Below, one piece after another: positions 10,609 to 19,799 of a DNA stretch of 64,000 nt. Where the stretch lies: NCBI RefSeq assembly GCF_007833165.1, contig NZ_VOBQ01000004.1, positions 434,001 to 498,000 of the forward strand, written 5' to 3'. The DNA comes from Caenimonas sedimenti. GTDB lineage: Bacteria; Pseudomonadota; Gammaproteobacteria; Burkholderiales; Burkholderiaceae_C. The notes beneath the pieces are model-generated. The model was not told the origin of the DNA. It saw only the letters and a list, made by a program, of their open reading frames with translations, and did not search any database. Numbering within the stretch: position 1 is the stretch's first letter; each line of letters starts with the position of its first letter. Position numbers and translations under genes: made by a program.

Positions 10609-12618
10609 TCAGCGGGCCGCATCGATCCGCAGGACGGCGTGGTCGACGGTGGCATAGAGCACCCCGTCCAGCCATGCCAAGCCCATGATCCGCCGGACCG
10701 CGCGCAGCAGCGGATCGTCCCCCGCACCGACCTGGCCCGCGCCGCCCACGATGCGCTCGACACTGCCGTCCACCCCGATCCGGCGGATGCCCGTCGCATC
10801 GGCCACGTACAAGCGGCCTGCGGCGTCCAGCGTCAAGGCGCGCGGCTGGTTGAACCGCACGGATTGCAGGTCGCCATCGTTCGCGCCGGCCTGGCCCGCC
10901 GCGCCGGCCAGCACGCGCACCTGGCCCGCCGGACTCACGGTGCGGATCACGTGGTCGAACCCGGCGGAATAGACCGTGCCGGCCTCGTTGACCGCCAACG
11001 CAGCGGACTGGAACCCGGAGGCCAGCACCTCGCGGGTGCCGTCGGCCCGCAGGCGGTCCAGCGTGGCGCCACCCCCGCTGGCGAAGTACAGGGAGCCATC
11101 GCGGCCGGCGGCGAGCACCGGGGACCACACCGGGAGCAGCGAACGCACGACAGTTCCTTCGATCTCCACCAGGTCGTAGAGGCTGTTGGTGAAGACGCGG
11201 CTGGCGTAGACGTCGCCCTGGGGCGATGCCGCCAACGCGGTCACGCTGCGGCCCAGGGTCTGGAAGCTCCCTGTCGCCGGCGTGCCGGCTTCGCCGGTGA
11301 AGGTCAAGGTGCTGACCTGGCCGCTGCGCGTCACGCGGCGGACGCGCGCATTGCCGCTGTCCGCGACGAGGAAGGAGCCATCCGGCAGCGCCGCGATGCT
11401 CGCCGGTGCGTGGAAGCGCGCGGCGGCACCGCCCCCGTCCACCAGGCCGATGCCGGCGCCGCCGGCCACGGTGGTCACCAGGCCGCGATCGTCGATCTGC
11501 CGGATCGCGTGGTTCTGCGTATCGGCCACGAGGATGCGCCCGCCGATGCCGACAGCGACGCCTTCCGGATGGTTGAACCGTGCAGCCGCGCCTGGCCCAT
11601 CCGCACTGCCGCGCCCGAGCGGCCCGTTCTCGCCGGCGATCACGCGCGACTCGCCCGCCAGGTCAATGCGCAGGATGCTGTTGTGGACGTCGTTGACGCT
11701 CGGCACCGGCGCGAACACGCCGCTCGATGCGACGAGGACCTCGCCGGAACCGAGCGCGGCAATGCCCATCGGCATGGGCACTTCCACCACGCCCTGCGGC
11801 CTGGCACCCCACGGCAGGGCACGCGCCAGCGAATCGAAGCGGCGCAGGCGTCCCACCGAGGTGGAGCCGGCGGCGTCGAATTCCGACACCACGACGTTGC
11901 CCGCACCGTCGACCGCGATGCCGTTCAAGATGGTGAAGCGCGCCGCTGTTCCATCCGCGACGACGAAGCCGCTCTGGCCCAATTGCCCCGCGAAGGTGGT
12001 GACCTGGCCGTCCGTGCGGACGCGCCGGATCGCCCCGCTGCGATCGGCCACCAGCAGGGTCCCGTCCGCATGGAAGGCGAGCGAACGCGGCGCATCGAAG
12101 CGCGCTGCCGCCCCGGTGCCGTCCACGGCGCCGCGCTGCCCGGCGGAACCCGCCAACGTGAAGACCGTTCCGTCGATGGCGATCCGGCGAATGGTGTGAT
12201 TGCCGGTGTCCGCAACGAACAGCTCGCCTTGCGCACTGCGCACGATGCCGGAAGGCGACGAGAACCGCGCGCTGGTGGCGGCGCCGTCGGCCGCACCCGC
12301 CTGTCCGGCGGCGCCGGCGAGCGTCGAGACCGCGCCATCCGGAGCGATGCGCCGGATGGTGTGGTTGCCGGTGTCCGCCACGAAGATGGTGCCGTCCGGC
12401 GCCTGCGCGGCCGCGCGAGGACCGTTGAACTGCGCCGCCGTGCCGATGCCGTCCGCCGTCCCCGCGGACTGCAGGGAGCCTGCCAGCAGTGTGATCTGCG
12501 CGGCCGGAGGTGGGTTCTCGCCGGGGCTGCCGCCGCCCCCACCGCAAGCCACGAGGGCCGCGGCCATGAGCCATGGCGCCGCAACGCGCCAACGAAGAAG
12601 GAGGGTCTGGATCTGCAT
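10609..12618 (-). CDS. NHL-repeat beta-propeller lipoprotein
   Basis: This 669-residue exported protein starts at MQIQTLLLRWRV. A lipobox (AAALVACGGGGG) predicts a lipid-anchored protein. The rest consists of many NHL repeats of the form DGxGxAARFxxPxGxAxxxxGxxxVADTxNHTIRRI, each followed by a VSTLAG-like strand. They would fold into one or two beta-propellers. Such proteins are commonly binding or scaffold modules at the cell surface; some have lyase activity, but no catalytic signature is clear here. The upstream ATG (12690) was rejected because it would bury the signal peptide. Confidence 0.85.
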   Translation of the reverse strand: MQIQTLLLRWRVAAPWLMAAALVACGGGGGSPGENPPPAAQITLLAGSLQSAGTADGIGTAAQFNGPRAAAQAPDGTIFVADTGNHTIRRIAPDGAVSTLAGAAGQAGAADGAATSARFSSPSGIVRSAQGELFVADTGNHTIRRIAIDGTVFTLAGSAGQRGAVDGTGAAARFDAPRSLAFHADGTLLVADRSGAIRRVRTDGQVTTFAGQLGQSGFVVADGTAARFTILNGIAVDGAGNVVVSEFDAAGSTSVGRLRRFDSLARALPWGARPQGVVEVPMPMGIAALGSGEVLVASSGVFAPVPSVNDVHNSILRIDLAGESRVIAGENGPLGRGSADGPGAAARFNHPEGVAVGIGGRILVADTQNHAIRQIDDRGLVTTVAGGAGIGLVDGGGAAARFHAPASIAALPDGSFLVADSGNARVRRVTRSGQVSTLTFTGEAGTPATGSFQTLGRSVTALAASPQGDVYASRVFTNSLYDLVEIEGTVVRSLLPVWSPVLAAGRDGSLYFASGGGATLDRLRADGTREVLASGFQSAALAVNEAGTVYSAGFDHVIRTVSPAGQVRVLAGAAGQAGANDGDLQSVRFNQPRALTLDAAGRLYVADATGIRRIGVDGSVERIVGGAGQVGAGDDPLLRAVRRIMGLAWLDGVLYATVDHAVLRIDAAR

Positions 12619-12776
12619 GGGACGTCTCGTCTGGATCGGTCGCAGCAAAATTAGCATGGCACCTCCCCGGGAGATGACACACGGACGCATCGCACCGGTA
12701 AAGAATCGAAAAAGGGCGCGACGGGTTGCCCGGCCGTGGCAGCCCGACTATGCTGGCGCGCACCAAGAAAGCCCGC

Positions 12777-14576
12777 ATGACCATCACGGCCGCGCCGATC
12801 GACATCCCTGCCGAGGAAGAACAGCGCATCCGTCGGCTGGTGCGGGAAGAGCAGTTCTCGCTCATCTTCCGCACCAACCGCAACTCCAACGTGGTGGCGA
12901 TCTCCATGGCCCTGGTGCTGTGGATGTACATGTACTTCCGGCTCGGCAATTCGTGGGCGCTGGTGTGGGGCGGCGCCATGCACTTCACGCAGCTCGTGCG
13001 CTCCTTCTGGGTTGGCCGCTACTTCCGCGATCCCTCGGTGGTGCACGACCCGGGTTGGGTGCGCGGCTACCTGCTGCGGCTGGGCATCAACGGCGCGATC
13101 TGGGGCGCTGCGCCACTGGTGATGTTCGATGCGAACGACATGGCCGGGCTGGCGCTCGTCACCGTGAGCGTGCTGGCCATCCACAGCGGCGGCCAGACCT
13201 GGGTGGCGCCGGTGCGCGGCGCCATCCTCGCCTTCTGCCTGCCCATCATCGTGCAGCTGTGCATCGCGCTCGCGTTGCACGACAGCGCCACGCTGCGGGT
13301 CGCGGCCGTCCTGGCGTTCCTCTATCTCTACCTGAGCATGCGCTTCGCGCTGCAGCACAACCAGATGCTGGCGGACTCGCTGCACGCGCACTTCCTGAAC
13401 GCGGCATTGAACGCACGCCTGTCGGAACAGCTGGCGGTGGTGGAACTCGCCAGCACCGAAAAATCCCGCTTCTTCGCCGCCGCCAGCCACGACCTGCGGC
13501 AGCCCATGCATGCCATCGCCCTCTTCAGCGCGGCGCTGGAGCACGACCTGCGCGGAACGCCACAGCACGAGAGCGCTTCGCGTTCGCTCGACGCGGTGCG
13601 CGCACTCAGCGAATCGCTCGACGCGATGCTGGACGTGTCGAAGCTCGACGCCGGCGTCGTGCAGGTGCTGGAAGCCGGCGTGCCGTTGCAGCACGTGTTC
13701 CAGCGGTTGAATGCGCTGTTCGCCCCGCAGGCCAACGAGAAAGGCCTGCACCTGCGCTTCCGCTCGACCACGGCCGTCGTGCTGACCGACGAACGCCACC
13801 TCGAGCGCATGCTGGCCAACCTGGTCAGCAACGCCATCAAGTACACCGCGCGCGGCGGCGTGCTGGTGGCCGCCCGGCCGCGCGGCGCGGGCCTGGCGAT
13901 CGAGGTCTGGGACACGGGCATGGGCGTGCCGGCCGGCCAGCACGAACGCATCTTCGAAGAGTTCTTCCAGTTGGGGAATCCTGGCCGCGACCGCTCGCAG
14001 GGCCTGGGCATCGGCCTGGCCGTGGTGCGCCGGCTCTCGGCGCTGCTCGGGTTGCCGGTCCGCCTGCAGTCCACCCCGGGGCGCGGCAGCGTGTTTCGCA
14101 TCGAAGTGCCCGCCGGCAAGGCGCTCGCCGCGAGCACGGTGCCGGCGGCGGCACGACTGCCGGCCGCGGCGCCCGTCACGCCGCTCGCCCTGCCCTCCTG
14201 CGTGCTCGTCCTGGATGACGAGGACGACATCCTGGCGGCGGTGCGCAGCGTGCTGTCCGGCCACCGCATCGAGGTGCTCACGGCGTCCGATTGCCAGCAG
14301 GCGCTTGCCTTGCTGCAGGATCCACGCTGGGCCGGGCGCATCGACGCATTCCTGTGCGACTGGCGCCTGGGCAGCGGCACGAGCGGCCTGGAGTTCGCGA
14401 GCAGCCTCGGGCCCGAGCACGGCATCCACGTGGCGACCGTCATGGTGACCGGCGAGACCGGTCCCGAGGCCTTGCGGCAGGTCCGCGAGTCGGGCCTGCC
14501 GACCGTGTTCAAGCCGGTCAGCGCGCCGCGGCTGCTGGAGGCCCTCTCTTCGGCTTGCCGGCCGCAACCGGCATAG
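12777..14576 (+). CDS. Hybrid sensor histidine kinase with C-terminal receiver
   Basis: This roughly 599-residue membrane histidine kinase belongs to the DLRQP subfamily. The N-terminal half has about six hydrophobic segments (residues about 35-190). Next comes a short coiled region, the H-box SHDLRQPMHAIALF with phospho-accepting His238, an HATPase domain (NLVSNAIKY, DTGMGV, GLGIGLAVV) and a C-terminal receiver (LVLDDEDD, LCDWRL with the acceptor Asp, VFKPV with the conserved Lys). Upstream ATGs at 12726 and 12750 are possible; I chose 12777. The LuxR-type regulator at 19.1 kb is the nearest orphan response regulator and a plausible partner, though about 4.5 kb away. Confidence 0.9.
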   Translation: MTITAAPIDIPAEEEQRIRRLVREEQFSLIFRTNRNSNVVAISMALVLWMYMYFRLGNSWALVWGGAMHFTQLVRSFWVGRYFRDPSVVHDPGWVRGYLLRLGINGAIWGAAPLVMFDANDMAGLALVTVSVLAIHSGGQTWVAPVRGAILAFCLPIIVQLCIALALHDSATLRVAAVLAFLYLYLSMRFALQHNQMLADSLHAHFLNAALNARLSEQLAVVELASTEKSRFFAAASHDLRQPMHAIALFSAALEHDLRGTPQHESASRSLDAVRALSESLDAMLDVSKLDAGVVQVLEAGVPLQHVFQRLNALFAPQANEKGLHLRFRSTTAVVLTDERHLERMLANLVSNAIKYTARGGVLVAARPRGAGLAIEVWDTGMGVPAGQHERIFEEFFQLGNPGRDRSQGLGIGLAVVRRLSALLGLPVRLQSTPGRGSVFRIEVPAGKALAASTVPAAARLPAAAPVTPLALPSCVLVLDDEDDILAAVRSVLSGHRIEVLTASDCQQALALLQDPRWAGRIDAFLCDWRLGSGTSGLEFASSLGPEHGIHVATVMVTGETGPEALRQVRESGLPTVFKPVSAPRLLEALSSACRPQPA

Positions 14577-14582
14577 CATCCT

Positions 14583-17500
14583 TCACTGCGTCACGCGCAG
14601 GTAGAACGGCCGGTACAGCGTCTCGTCGCTGAACGCCGACGGGTCGGCCACGAAGGCATCCACCAGCCCGCCGCGCAGCTTGATCCACACCAGGCGCGCT
14701 GCCGCATCGTAGAAGTAGGCGTCGCCCGGCTGGGCCAGCAGGTCCGCGCGCGTGTTGCGGGCCGTGAAGCGCCGGGTGGAGCCGGCGGGCACGGCGGCGA
14801 TCTGCCCGTTGCTGATTGGCCCCGTGATCGGCGCGCTGGCGTAGCCGGGGAAGGTCGTCGCGAACACGTTGGCCGCCGCGCCATGGAACTCGACCGCCAA
14901 CACGACCTCTTGCGCGGCCGTGTGCATGTTGCCGATGGTCATGCGCACGTCGGTCAGCGGGCCCTGTGCATTGGCGATGGTGCTCACGGCGTTGCGGTAG
15001 CCCGGGAAGGTCAGCACGAAGATGCCGTTCTCGCGCATCGCGAAGTGGCGCATGTTAGGCAGCAGCGTGCCGGCGGCGGCGGCGGGGGCGACACCCGCCA
15101 CCGACCAGGTGCCGAGCACGGCGTCGGGGTTCGCAGGGTCGCGCCGCGATACCGCCAGTGCCATGAGTGGATAGGCATCGTCGTTGTTGCGGTCCAGCAC
15201 GAAGAATTCGGCGCCGAAGTACTGGCCGCTGCAGCTCTGGCCGTTCTGCCCCGCCGGCGGGACCGCCACGCAGCCGCCGCCCGCCGTGAAGAACGGCAGG
15301 TCGTACACCCAGTTGTTGCCCGCCGGGCCGAACAGGCCCTCGTAGTCGACAACGGCACCGGCGAAGACGAAGTTGTTGAAGGCCGGCACCGAGCGCCGGC
15401 CGGGCGCGGCGTTGATCAGGACGTTGGCCTGGTTCTGCGCCAGGCTGCGCTCCACCGGCCGCAGGTAGTAGTCGTCGTTGGCGAAGGCGCCGGTGGGCAC
15501 GGAGCCGGAGGCGGTGTTCAACGGGTAGTCCACGAACGGGAAGTTGATGATGGTGTTCTGCCGCATGGCGACCCCGCCGTGGTAACTGGCGAACGCGGCC
15601 GGCGGCTCCACCGTGCGCACCCCGCGGAACGCCGCGTGCGGTGCATTCGCCGAAGTGGCCAGCGTCTGCCAGGTGTTGGCGTTGTTCAGGCTGGTGCCGA
15701 CCACGAGCGAGCGGCGGATGTGGCTGAGCGCCGTGGAGCCGATGAAGAACTTGCTGGTGTTGTCGGCCGAGACCCATTCCTCGTAGCTGGCGCCGTTGAC
15801 ACGGTTCCAGATGCCCTCGCGGTTCTTGTAGGTGGTGATGCGGCGCAAGGCGAAGGGGACGACCGGGTTGGTGTCGCTCGCGGGCAGCGTGTTGGCCGTC
15901 GGCTGGTACAGCAGGCCTTCGATGGCGCCGTGCGGCGGCGTGGTCACCGGCGGCTCGTCGAAGTGCACCCCGGCGAGATTGACCGAATGCGCGACGTTGT
16001 CGTCGAACACGCCGAACGGCGTGTGCCGCGGACGCATCTGCGCGTTCAAGCTGTCCGGGTGGCCGATCGGGTTGCGCGGGAAAGCCAGCCAGTAGCCGTT
16101 GCCGTCGATGTCCGCCACGGCGTTGCGGCGAACGGTGTTGTCCGGGTGGGTGAGCCACATGCCGCTCGGGCCGCCGCGGCCGGTGGCGTTGGGAATGTCG
16201 TGGTTCAGGAAGGCGCGGCCCGGCAGCGGGCCGCGCACCTGCAGCACCAGGTTGTCCTCGATCACGTTGCGGCGCTCGTTCGCGTCCTCCAGGAAGATCG
16301 CATGACCGCGGATGTCGTGGCAGATGTTGTTGCGGACTTCGACGCCGTTGGTGCCGTGGATGGTGATGCAGCGGTTGCGCGACTCGCTGATCACCGAATG
16401 GCGCAGCACGTTGCCCGTGGCGTCGCCGGTGGCGATCCCGCTGGCGTAGCTGAGCATGTGCCAGTGGAAGCCGTAGCGGCCGGACAGGCCGGCCTGGCCG
16501 ACGCGGCGGAAGTGCACGCCATCGACGACGACGCGGGAGGCCGAACCCATGACCATGGTGTGGGCGCCGAAGCCCTGCTGTTGCCAGGGAAGGTCGTCCG
16601 CACCCTGGATCACGATGCCGCGCGTGAGGTTGCCGACCTCGGCACGCTGGTCGATCGCAGCCGGTGCGGGTGAAGCCGGTGGCACGTAGCCGGCGGGAGC
16701 CAGCGACAGGCCGGCCGGTGTGCCGGGCGCCGGGTACTGCAGGCGGCCCCAGCGTGGCGCGCTGGTGCCCCCGGTCAGGTGCAGCGTCGAGCCGCCTGCC
16801 GACGTGGAGCCGAGCAGCCGGCGATCGGTCTGCGCGATGCCGTAGAAGTCGGTCGGCGCGACGACGACCATGTCGCCGCTGGCCCAATCCGCCATGGGCT
16901 GCGCGAGTTGCAGCGCGGTGGCGCCGCCCGCCGCATGATCGGCCAGCTTCGTCCATGGGGCGGCGGGGCGCCGGCCGTACAGCGCGAGGCGACCGTTGCT
17001 CACCAGCAGGGCGCGCGTGCCCATGCCGGGGATGACGTTGGTGGCGGTGTTCGTGTCGGTCAGCGTGATCACCGCGTTGTTCTGGAACGGCTGCGCCGCC
17101 GAGCCGATCTCGAGGGCGCCGCCGCTCACGTGGATCCACGCGCTGGTCAGCGCGCGGGGTGCCGTGTCGGCAAACGTCAGCGTGCCGCGGATCGTGAGGC
17201 CGCCCAAGGCCGGCGGATTGGTGTCCAGGCGCACGCAGCGGCCGACGGGGATGTCCACCGCGGCGCCCGCGCCGGGCAGTGCGCCGCCCCAGGTCGCGGG
17301 ATTGGACCAGTCGTCGCAAGCGGGTGCCGGTGGCGCGGCCGCACCGACACAGGATGGGGTCCCGGTCACGGTCCACATGCCGTTGCCGCAGGAGAACTGC
17401 GCGGCGCCGGTCGCCGGGCCGACGTTGTCGAAAAGCTGAGCCAGGCCGCCGCTGGCGGCGAACGTCGCCGAACCACTGCAGGCGTTGGCGCCGACGGTCC

Positions 17501-17954
17501 AGTGGAGGGTCTGGCCGGCGCACGGTGCGGGTGCGGGTGCTGGTGCGGGTGCGGGTGCTGGTGCGGGTGCTGGTGCGGGTGCTGGTGCGGGTGCGGGTGC
17601 AGGTCCCGGCGCAGGTGCAGGAGCTGGTGGCGGAGCAGACCCCGGAGCGGGAGCGGGTGCAGGCACTGGAGAAGGTGCAGGCGCTGGCATCGGCGCGGCT
17701 CCGGGCGCCGAAACAGGCGCTGGCGCTGGCGCCGGCCCAGCCACGGCGGGCGGAGCGGGAGCGGGTGGAGGTGCTGCCGGCGCCGAGATCGGCGCGGGCG
17801 CCGGCAAGGGTGCGGGCGGGGGTGCCACGGCGGAAACCGAGGGCGTGGCGGTATCGCCGCCGCCGCCGCCGCAAGCGGTCAGCACTGCGAGCGCAAGAAG
17901 CTGGATCGGCCAGGCGAACAGGCGCGGGCCGGAGAGATCAGGTCGAGTCTTCAC
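14583..17954 (-). CDS. Large G8-domain / parallel beta-helix surface lipoprotein
   Basis: This 1123-residue lipoprotein has a GTG start at 17954. The signal ends in LAVLTACGGGGG with lipid-carrying Cys28. Residues about 40-145 are a low-complexity Pro-Ala linker. A G8 domain follows (WSNPATWGG, VDIPVGRCVRLD, GTLTFAD, IHVSGGALEIG), then a right-handed beta-helix with stacked repeats (GIVIQG, VVVDGVHFRRVG, HGTNGVEVRNNICHD, NVIEDNLVLQVRG). G8 plus beta-helix is the architecture of CEMIP/TMEM2-type polysaccharide-binding or -depolymerising proteins, so a surface glycan is a likely target. This is inference from domain order. It lies 20 bases after the small gene upstream. Confidence 0.82.
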   Translation of the reverse strand: MKTRPDLSGPRLFAWPIQLLALAVLTACGGGGGDTATPSVSAVAPPPAPLPAPAPISAPAAPPPAPAPPAVAGPAPAPAPVSAPGAAPMPAPAPSPVPAPAPAPGSAPPPAPAPAPGPAPAPAPAPAPAPAPAPAPAPAPAPAPCAGQTLHWTVGANACSGSATFAASGGLAQLFDNVGPATGAAQFSCGNGMWTVTGTPSCVGAAAPPAPACDDWSNPATWGGALPGAGAAVDIPVGRCVRLDTNPPALGGLTIRGTLTFADTAPRALTSAWIHVSGGALEIGSAAQPFQNNAVITLTDTNTATNVIPGMGTRALLVSNGRLALYGRRPAAPWTKLADHAAGGATALQLAQPMADWASGDMVVVAPTDFYGIAQTDRRLLGSTSAGGSTLHLTGGTSAPRWGRLQYPAPGTPAGLSLAPAGYVPPASPAPAAIDQRAEVGNLTRGIVIQGADDLPWQQQGFGAHTMVMGSASRVVVDGVHFRRVGQAGLSGRYGFHWHMLSYASGIATGDATGNVLRHSVISESRNRCITIHGTNGVEVRNNICHDIRGHAIFLEDANERRNVIEDNLVLQVRGPLPGRAFLNHDIPNATGRGGPSGMWLTHPDNTVRRNAVADIDGNGYWLAFPRNPIGHPDSLNAQMRPRHTPFGVFDDNVAHSVNLAGVHFDEPPVTTPPHGAIEGLLYQPTANTLPASDTNPVVPFALRRITTYKNREGIWNRVNGASYEEWVSADNTSKFFIGSTALSHIRRSLVVGTSLNNANTWQTLATSANAPHAAFRGVRTVEPPAAFASYHGGVAMRQNTIINFPFVDYPLNTASGSVPTGAFANDDYYLRPVERSLAQNQANVLINAAPGRRSVPAFNNFVFAGAVVDYEGLFGPAGNNWVYDLPFFTAGGGCVAVPPAGQNGQSCSGQYFGAEFFVLDRNNDDAYPLMALAVSRRDPANPDAVLGTWSVAGVAPAAAAGTLLPNMRHFAMRENGIFVLTFPGYRNAVSTIANAQGPLTDVRMTIGNMHTAAQEVVLAVEFHGAAANVFATTFPGYASAPITGPISNGQIAAVPAGSTRRFTARNTRADLLAQPGDAYFYDAAARLVWIKLRGGLVDAFVADPSAFSDETLYRPFYLRVTQ
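17520..17640. repeat. GC-rich minisatellite encoding the Pro-Ala linker
   Basis: Roughly 120 bases of a 6-base unit (GGTGCG/GGTGCT on the plus strand) are repeated nearly perfectly inside the G8 protein gene, encoding PAPAPA. Such tracts can slip during replication and change linker length in frame. Confidence 0.8.
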
Positions 17955-17974
17955 TTCGTTTCATCCTTGCGCGG

Positions 17975-18328
17975 TCACCACAGCTTGGCCGCCGTGGTGC
18001 AAACGCTGCCTTGGGGTTGGAGTGCGCAAGCGGCCCGCACCAGGTCGCACATGCGCCCGTCGGCTCGCACCAGTTGCCGGTACACGTCACCGGGCACCGC
18101 GCCGGCGCCTGCGACGAACACCACGGCGGCCTCCGGCGCGCTGCTCGCCTGCGTCTGCGCGGAAGCACCCGTGGCCACGCAGGTGCTTTCGGCCATGGCG
18201 CGCTGGCAGCGCGCGTACGCGCGGAGCGCAGCCGGGTCTTCCAGGACCGGCGCCGCCGCCTGGCTGGTCCGCAGGCCCAGCGCGACGACCGCCGAGGCCG
18301 TCAACATCAGGCCGACGCGAAAAGCCAT
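17975..18328 (-). CDS. Hypothetical secreted protein with four or more cysteines
   Basis: This 117-residue protein starts at the ATG overlapping the globin stop (TGATG). A signal peptide (FRVGLMLTASAVVALGLRTSQAAA) predicts export. The mature part contains several cysteines (ARCQRA, ESTCVA, RMCDLVRAAC, SVCTTA), which suggests disulfides in the periplasm. I do not recognise the family. It is translationally coupled to the globin gene and followed 20 bases later by the G8 protein, giving a three-gene block. Confidence 0.7.
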   Translation of the reverse strand: MAFRVGLMLTASAVVALGLRTSQAAAPVLEDPAALRAYARCQRAMAESTCVATGASAQTQASSAPEAAVVFVAGAGAVPGDVYRQLVRADGRMCDLVRAACALQPQGSVCTTAAKLW

Positions 18329-18828
18329 CACCCGGCCCGGCGGCCGAACCATGCGGCCAACGCGAGGAACAGCGACCGCGGCCGGCGCGGCGCCTCGTGG
18401 TGGCCGGACGCTTGCCTCAGCGCCTGCTCGAGCGCGGGTCGCATGATCCCGGCCACTTCGCCGTACAGGGCGATCCAGGCTTGCCGCGTTTCCGCGGTGA
18501 AGTCCGAGCCCAGGCCCTGCTCCAGCGTATGGATCAAGGCCGTGCCAACGTCGTCGAAGTGTTCCGGACGCACGCCGTAGCCCGCGTGCCGCTTTGCCAA
18601 TTCCTGCAAAGGCCCGCGCAGGGCGTCGAGGTTGCGCGCCGCGCCGACTGCCGTGCCGATGGTGTGCATCAGTTTCCGGCCCTGCGCGTGCAGGTCGTTC
18701 TGGAACAGCGGCCGCACGGCAGGCCGCAGCTCGAACAGCCGCTGGTAGAAGATGGCGGCCGCGGCGTCGCTGATCGGCAGCACGGCGGCGAAAGATCGGT
18801 TGATGGCCTGGATCTGCGTTTCGTTCAT
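18328..18828 (-). CDS. Single-domain bacterial globin
   Basis: This 166-residue haem protein belongs to the flavohaemoglobin-type globin domain without the reductase part. It starts at MNETQIQAINRSF. The globin core runs AIFYQRLFELRPAVRPLF, then LAKRHAGYGVRPEHFDDVG, where the His of KRHAGYG is the expected proximal haem ligand (as KHCQAGV in Vitreoscilla haemoglobin), then RQAWIALYGEVAGIM. The C-terminal 25 residues are an extra Arg/Pro-rich tail. Likely roles are oxygen or nitric-oxide binding. The longer upstream frame lacks globin features and was not used. Confidence 0.88.
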   Translation of the reverse strand: MNETQIQAINRSFAAVLPISDAAAAIFYQRLFELRPAVRPLFQNDLHAQGRKLMHTIGTAVGAARNLDALRGPLQELAKRHAGYGVRPEHFDDVGTALIHTLEQGLGSDFTAETRQAWIALYGEVAGIMRPALEQALRQASGHHEAPRRPRSLFLALAAWFGRRAG

Positions 18829-19057
18829 GGAGCCTCCGTCGATGGGTGCCCCGACCTTAGGGACCGCGAGGCGTCGCCGGAATTGCACAAGGTCATGTGC
18901 GATCTCGCGCCCGGCACGGGGTGAAGGCATGCCGGGCATGCCGAAAGTCACTGCCTTTCGGCACCTGCGCGCGTCGCGCCGCCCTGCCAAAGTGGCTCCG
19001 GCCGGTGATCAGGCGCCTTGTGGAGGCCGCCACGCACCGGCACAATCCGGAGCCAAC

Positions 19058-19759
19058 ATGGCCAGCACCCAGATCGACGCCGACACCTACCTGCTCGCCC
19101 AGAGCCTGCGCAGGAAGAGCGGCGTGCTGATCGTCGATGACCACGAGCTGGTGCGGCTCGGCCTGCGCGCGCTGCTGCATGCGCGCTTTGCGCCCACGCA
19201 CACCCAGCTGCACGTCTTCGAGGTGCGTTCCCTGACGTCGGCGATGGAGGTCTACGGCCTCAACCGCGACAGCATCGCGCTGGTGTTCCTGGACCTGAAC
19301 CTGCCCGATTCCGACGGCCTGCCGGGACTCGCGCAGTTCATGCGCAAATTCCCCAAGGCGCGCGTCGCGGTGCTCTCCGGCATGTCGGACCCGGCGACCG
19401 TGGACCAGGCGATCTCGCTCGGTGCCGATGCTTTCCTGCGCAAGTCGGCCGACCTGGACGACGTGATCGCCTACCTGGAATCACGCGGCGTGTTCCCGAC
19501 CCAAGCCGCGGTGCCCGCTGCGCCGCGCAACGAGGCCACGCCGATGGCGGGGCTCACGCAGCGGCAGGTGCAGGTGCTCGGCCTGGTGCTCCAGGGCAAG
19601 TCGAACCGCGAGATCGCCGATGCGAGCGAGCTGACCGAAGGCACGGTCAAGAACCACGTCTCGACCATCCTGCTGCACTTCGGCGCCAAGTCGCGCTCGC
19701 AGTTGATCAGCGCACTGCGGCAACAGGAGGCCGCTGCAGCCGGCGCCAGGGCGCAGTAG
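19058..19759 (+). CDS. NarL/FixJ-type response regulator (LuxR HTH)
   Basis: This 233-residue protein has a receiver domain (VLIVDDHELVRLGLRALL, phospho-accepting Asp79 in FLDLNLPD, SGMS, FLRKSAD with the conserved Lys). After a linker comes a LuxR helix-turn-helix (LTQRQVQVLGLVLQGKSNRE, then TVKNHVSTIL). GGAG lies just before the ATG. It is transcribed divergently from the globin operon, making that operon and the histidine kinase at 12.8 kb the obvious candidates for its circuit. No recognition site was identified. Confidence 0.94.
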   Translation: MASTQIDADTYLLAQSLRRKSGVLIVDDHELVRLGLRALLHARFAPTHTQLHVFEVRSLTSAMEVYGLNRDSIALVFLDLNLPDSDGLPGLAQFMRKFPKARVAVLSGMSDPATVDQAISLGADAFLRKSADLDDVIAYLESRGVFPTQAAVPAAPRNEATPMAGLTQRQVQVLGLVLQGKSNREIADASELTEGTVKNHVSTILLHFGAKSRSQLISALRQQEAAAAGARAQ

Positions 19760-19799
19760 AGTACGCATCGCCCACTTCCGGGTCTCGAGGAACAAGACG

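Noticed and set aside
10639..12654. Long plus-strand frame opposite the NHL-repeat gene
   Set aside because: Composition is that of a reverse-complement shadow; the minus strand has clear NHL repeats and a lipobox.
17485..17640. Short regular repeats resembling a CRISPR array
   Set aside because: The unit is 6 bases with no unique spacers and encodes a Pro-Ala linker in frame.
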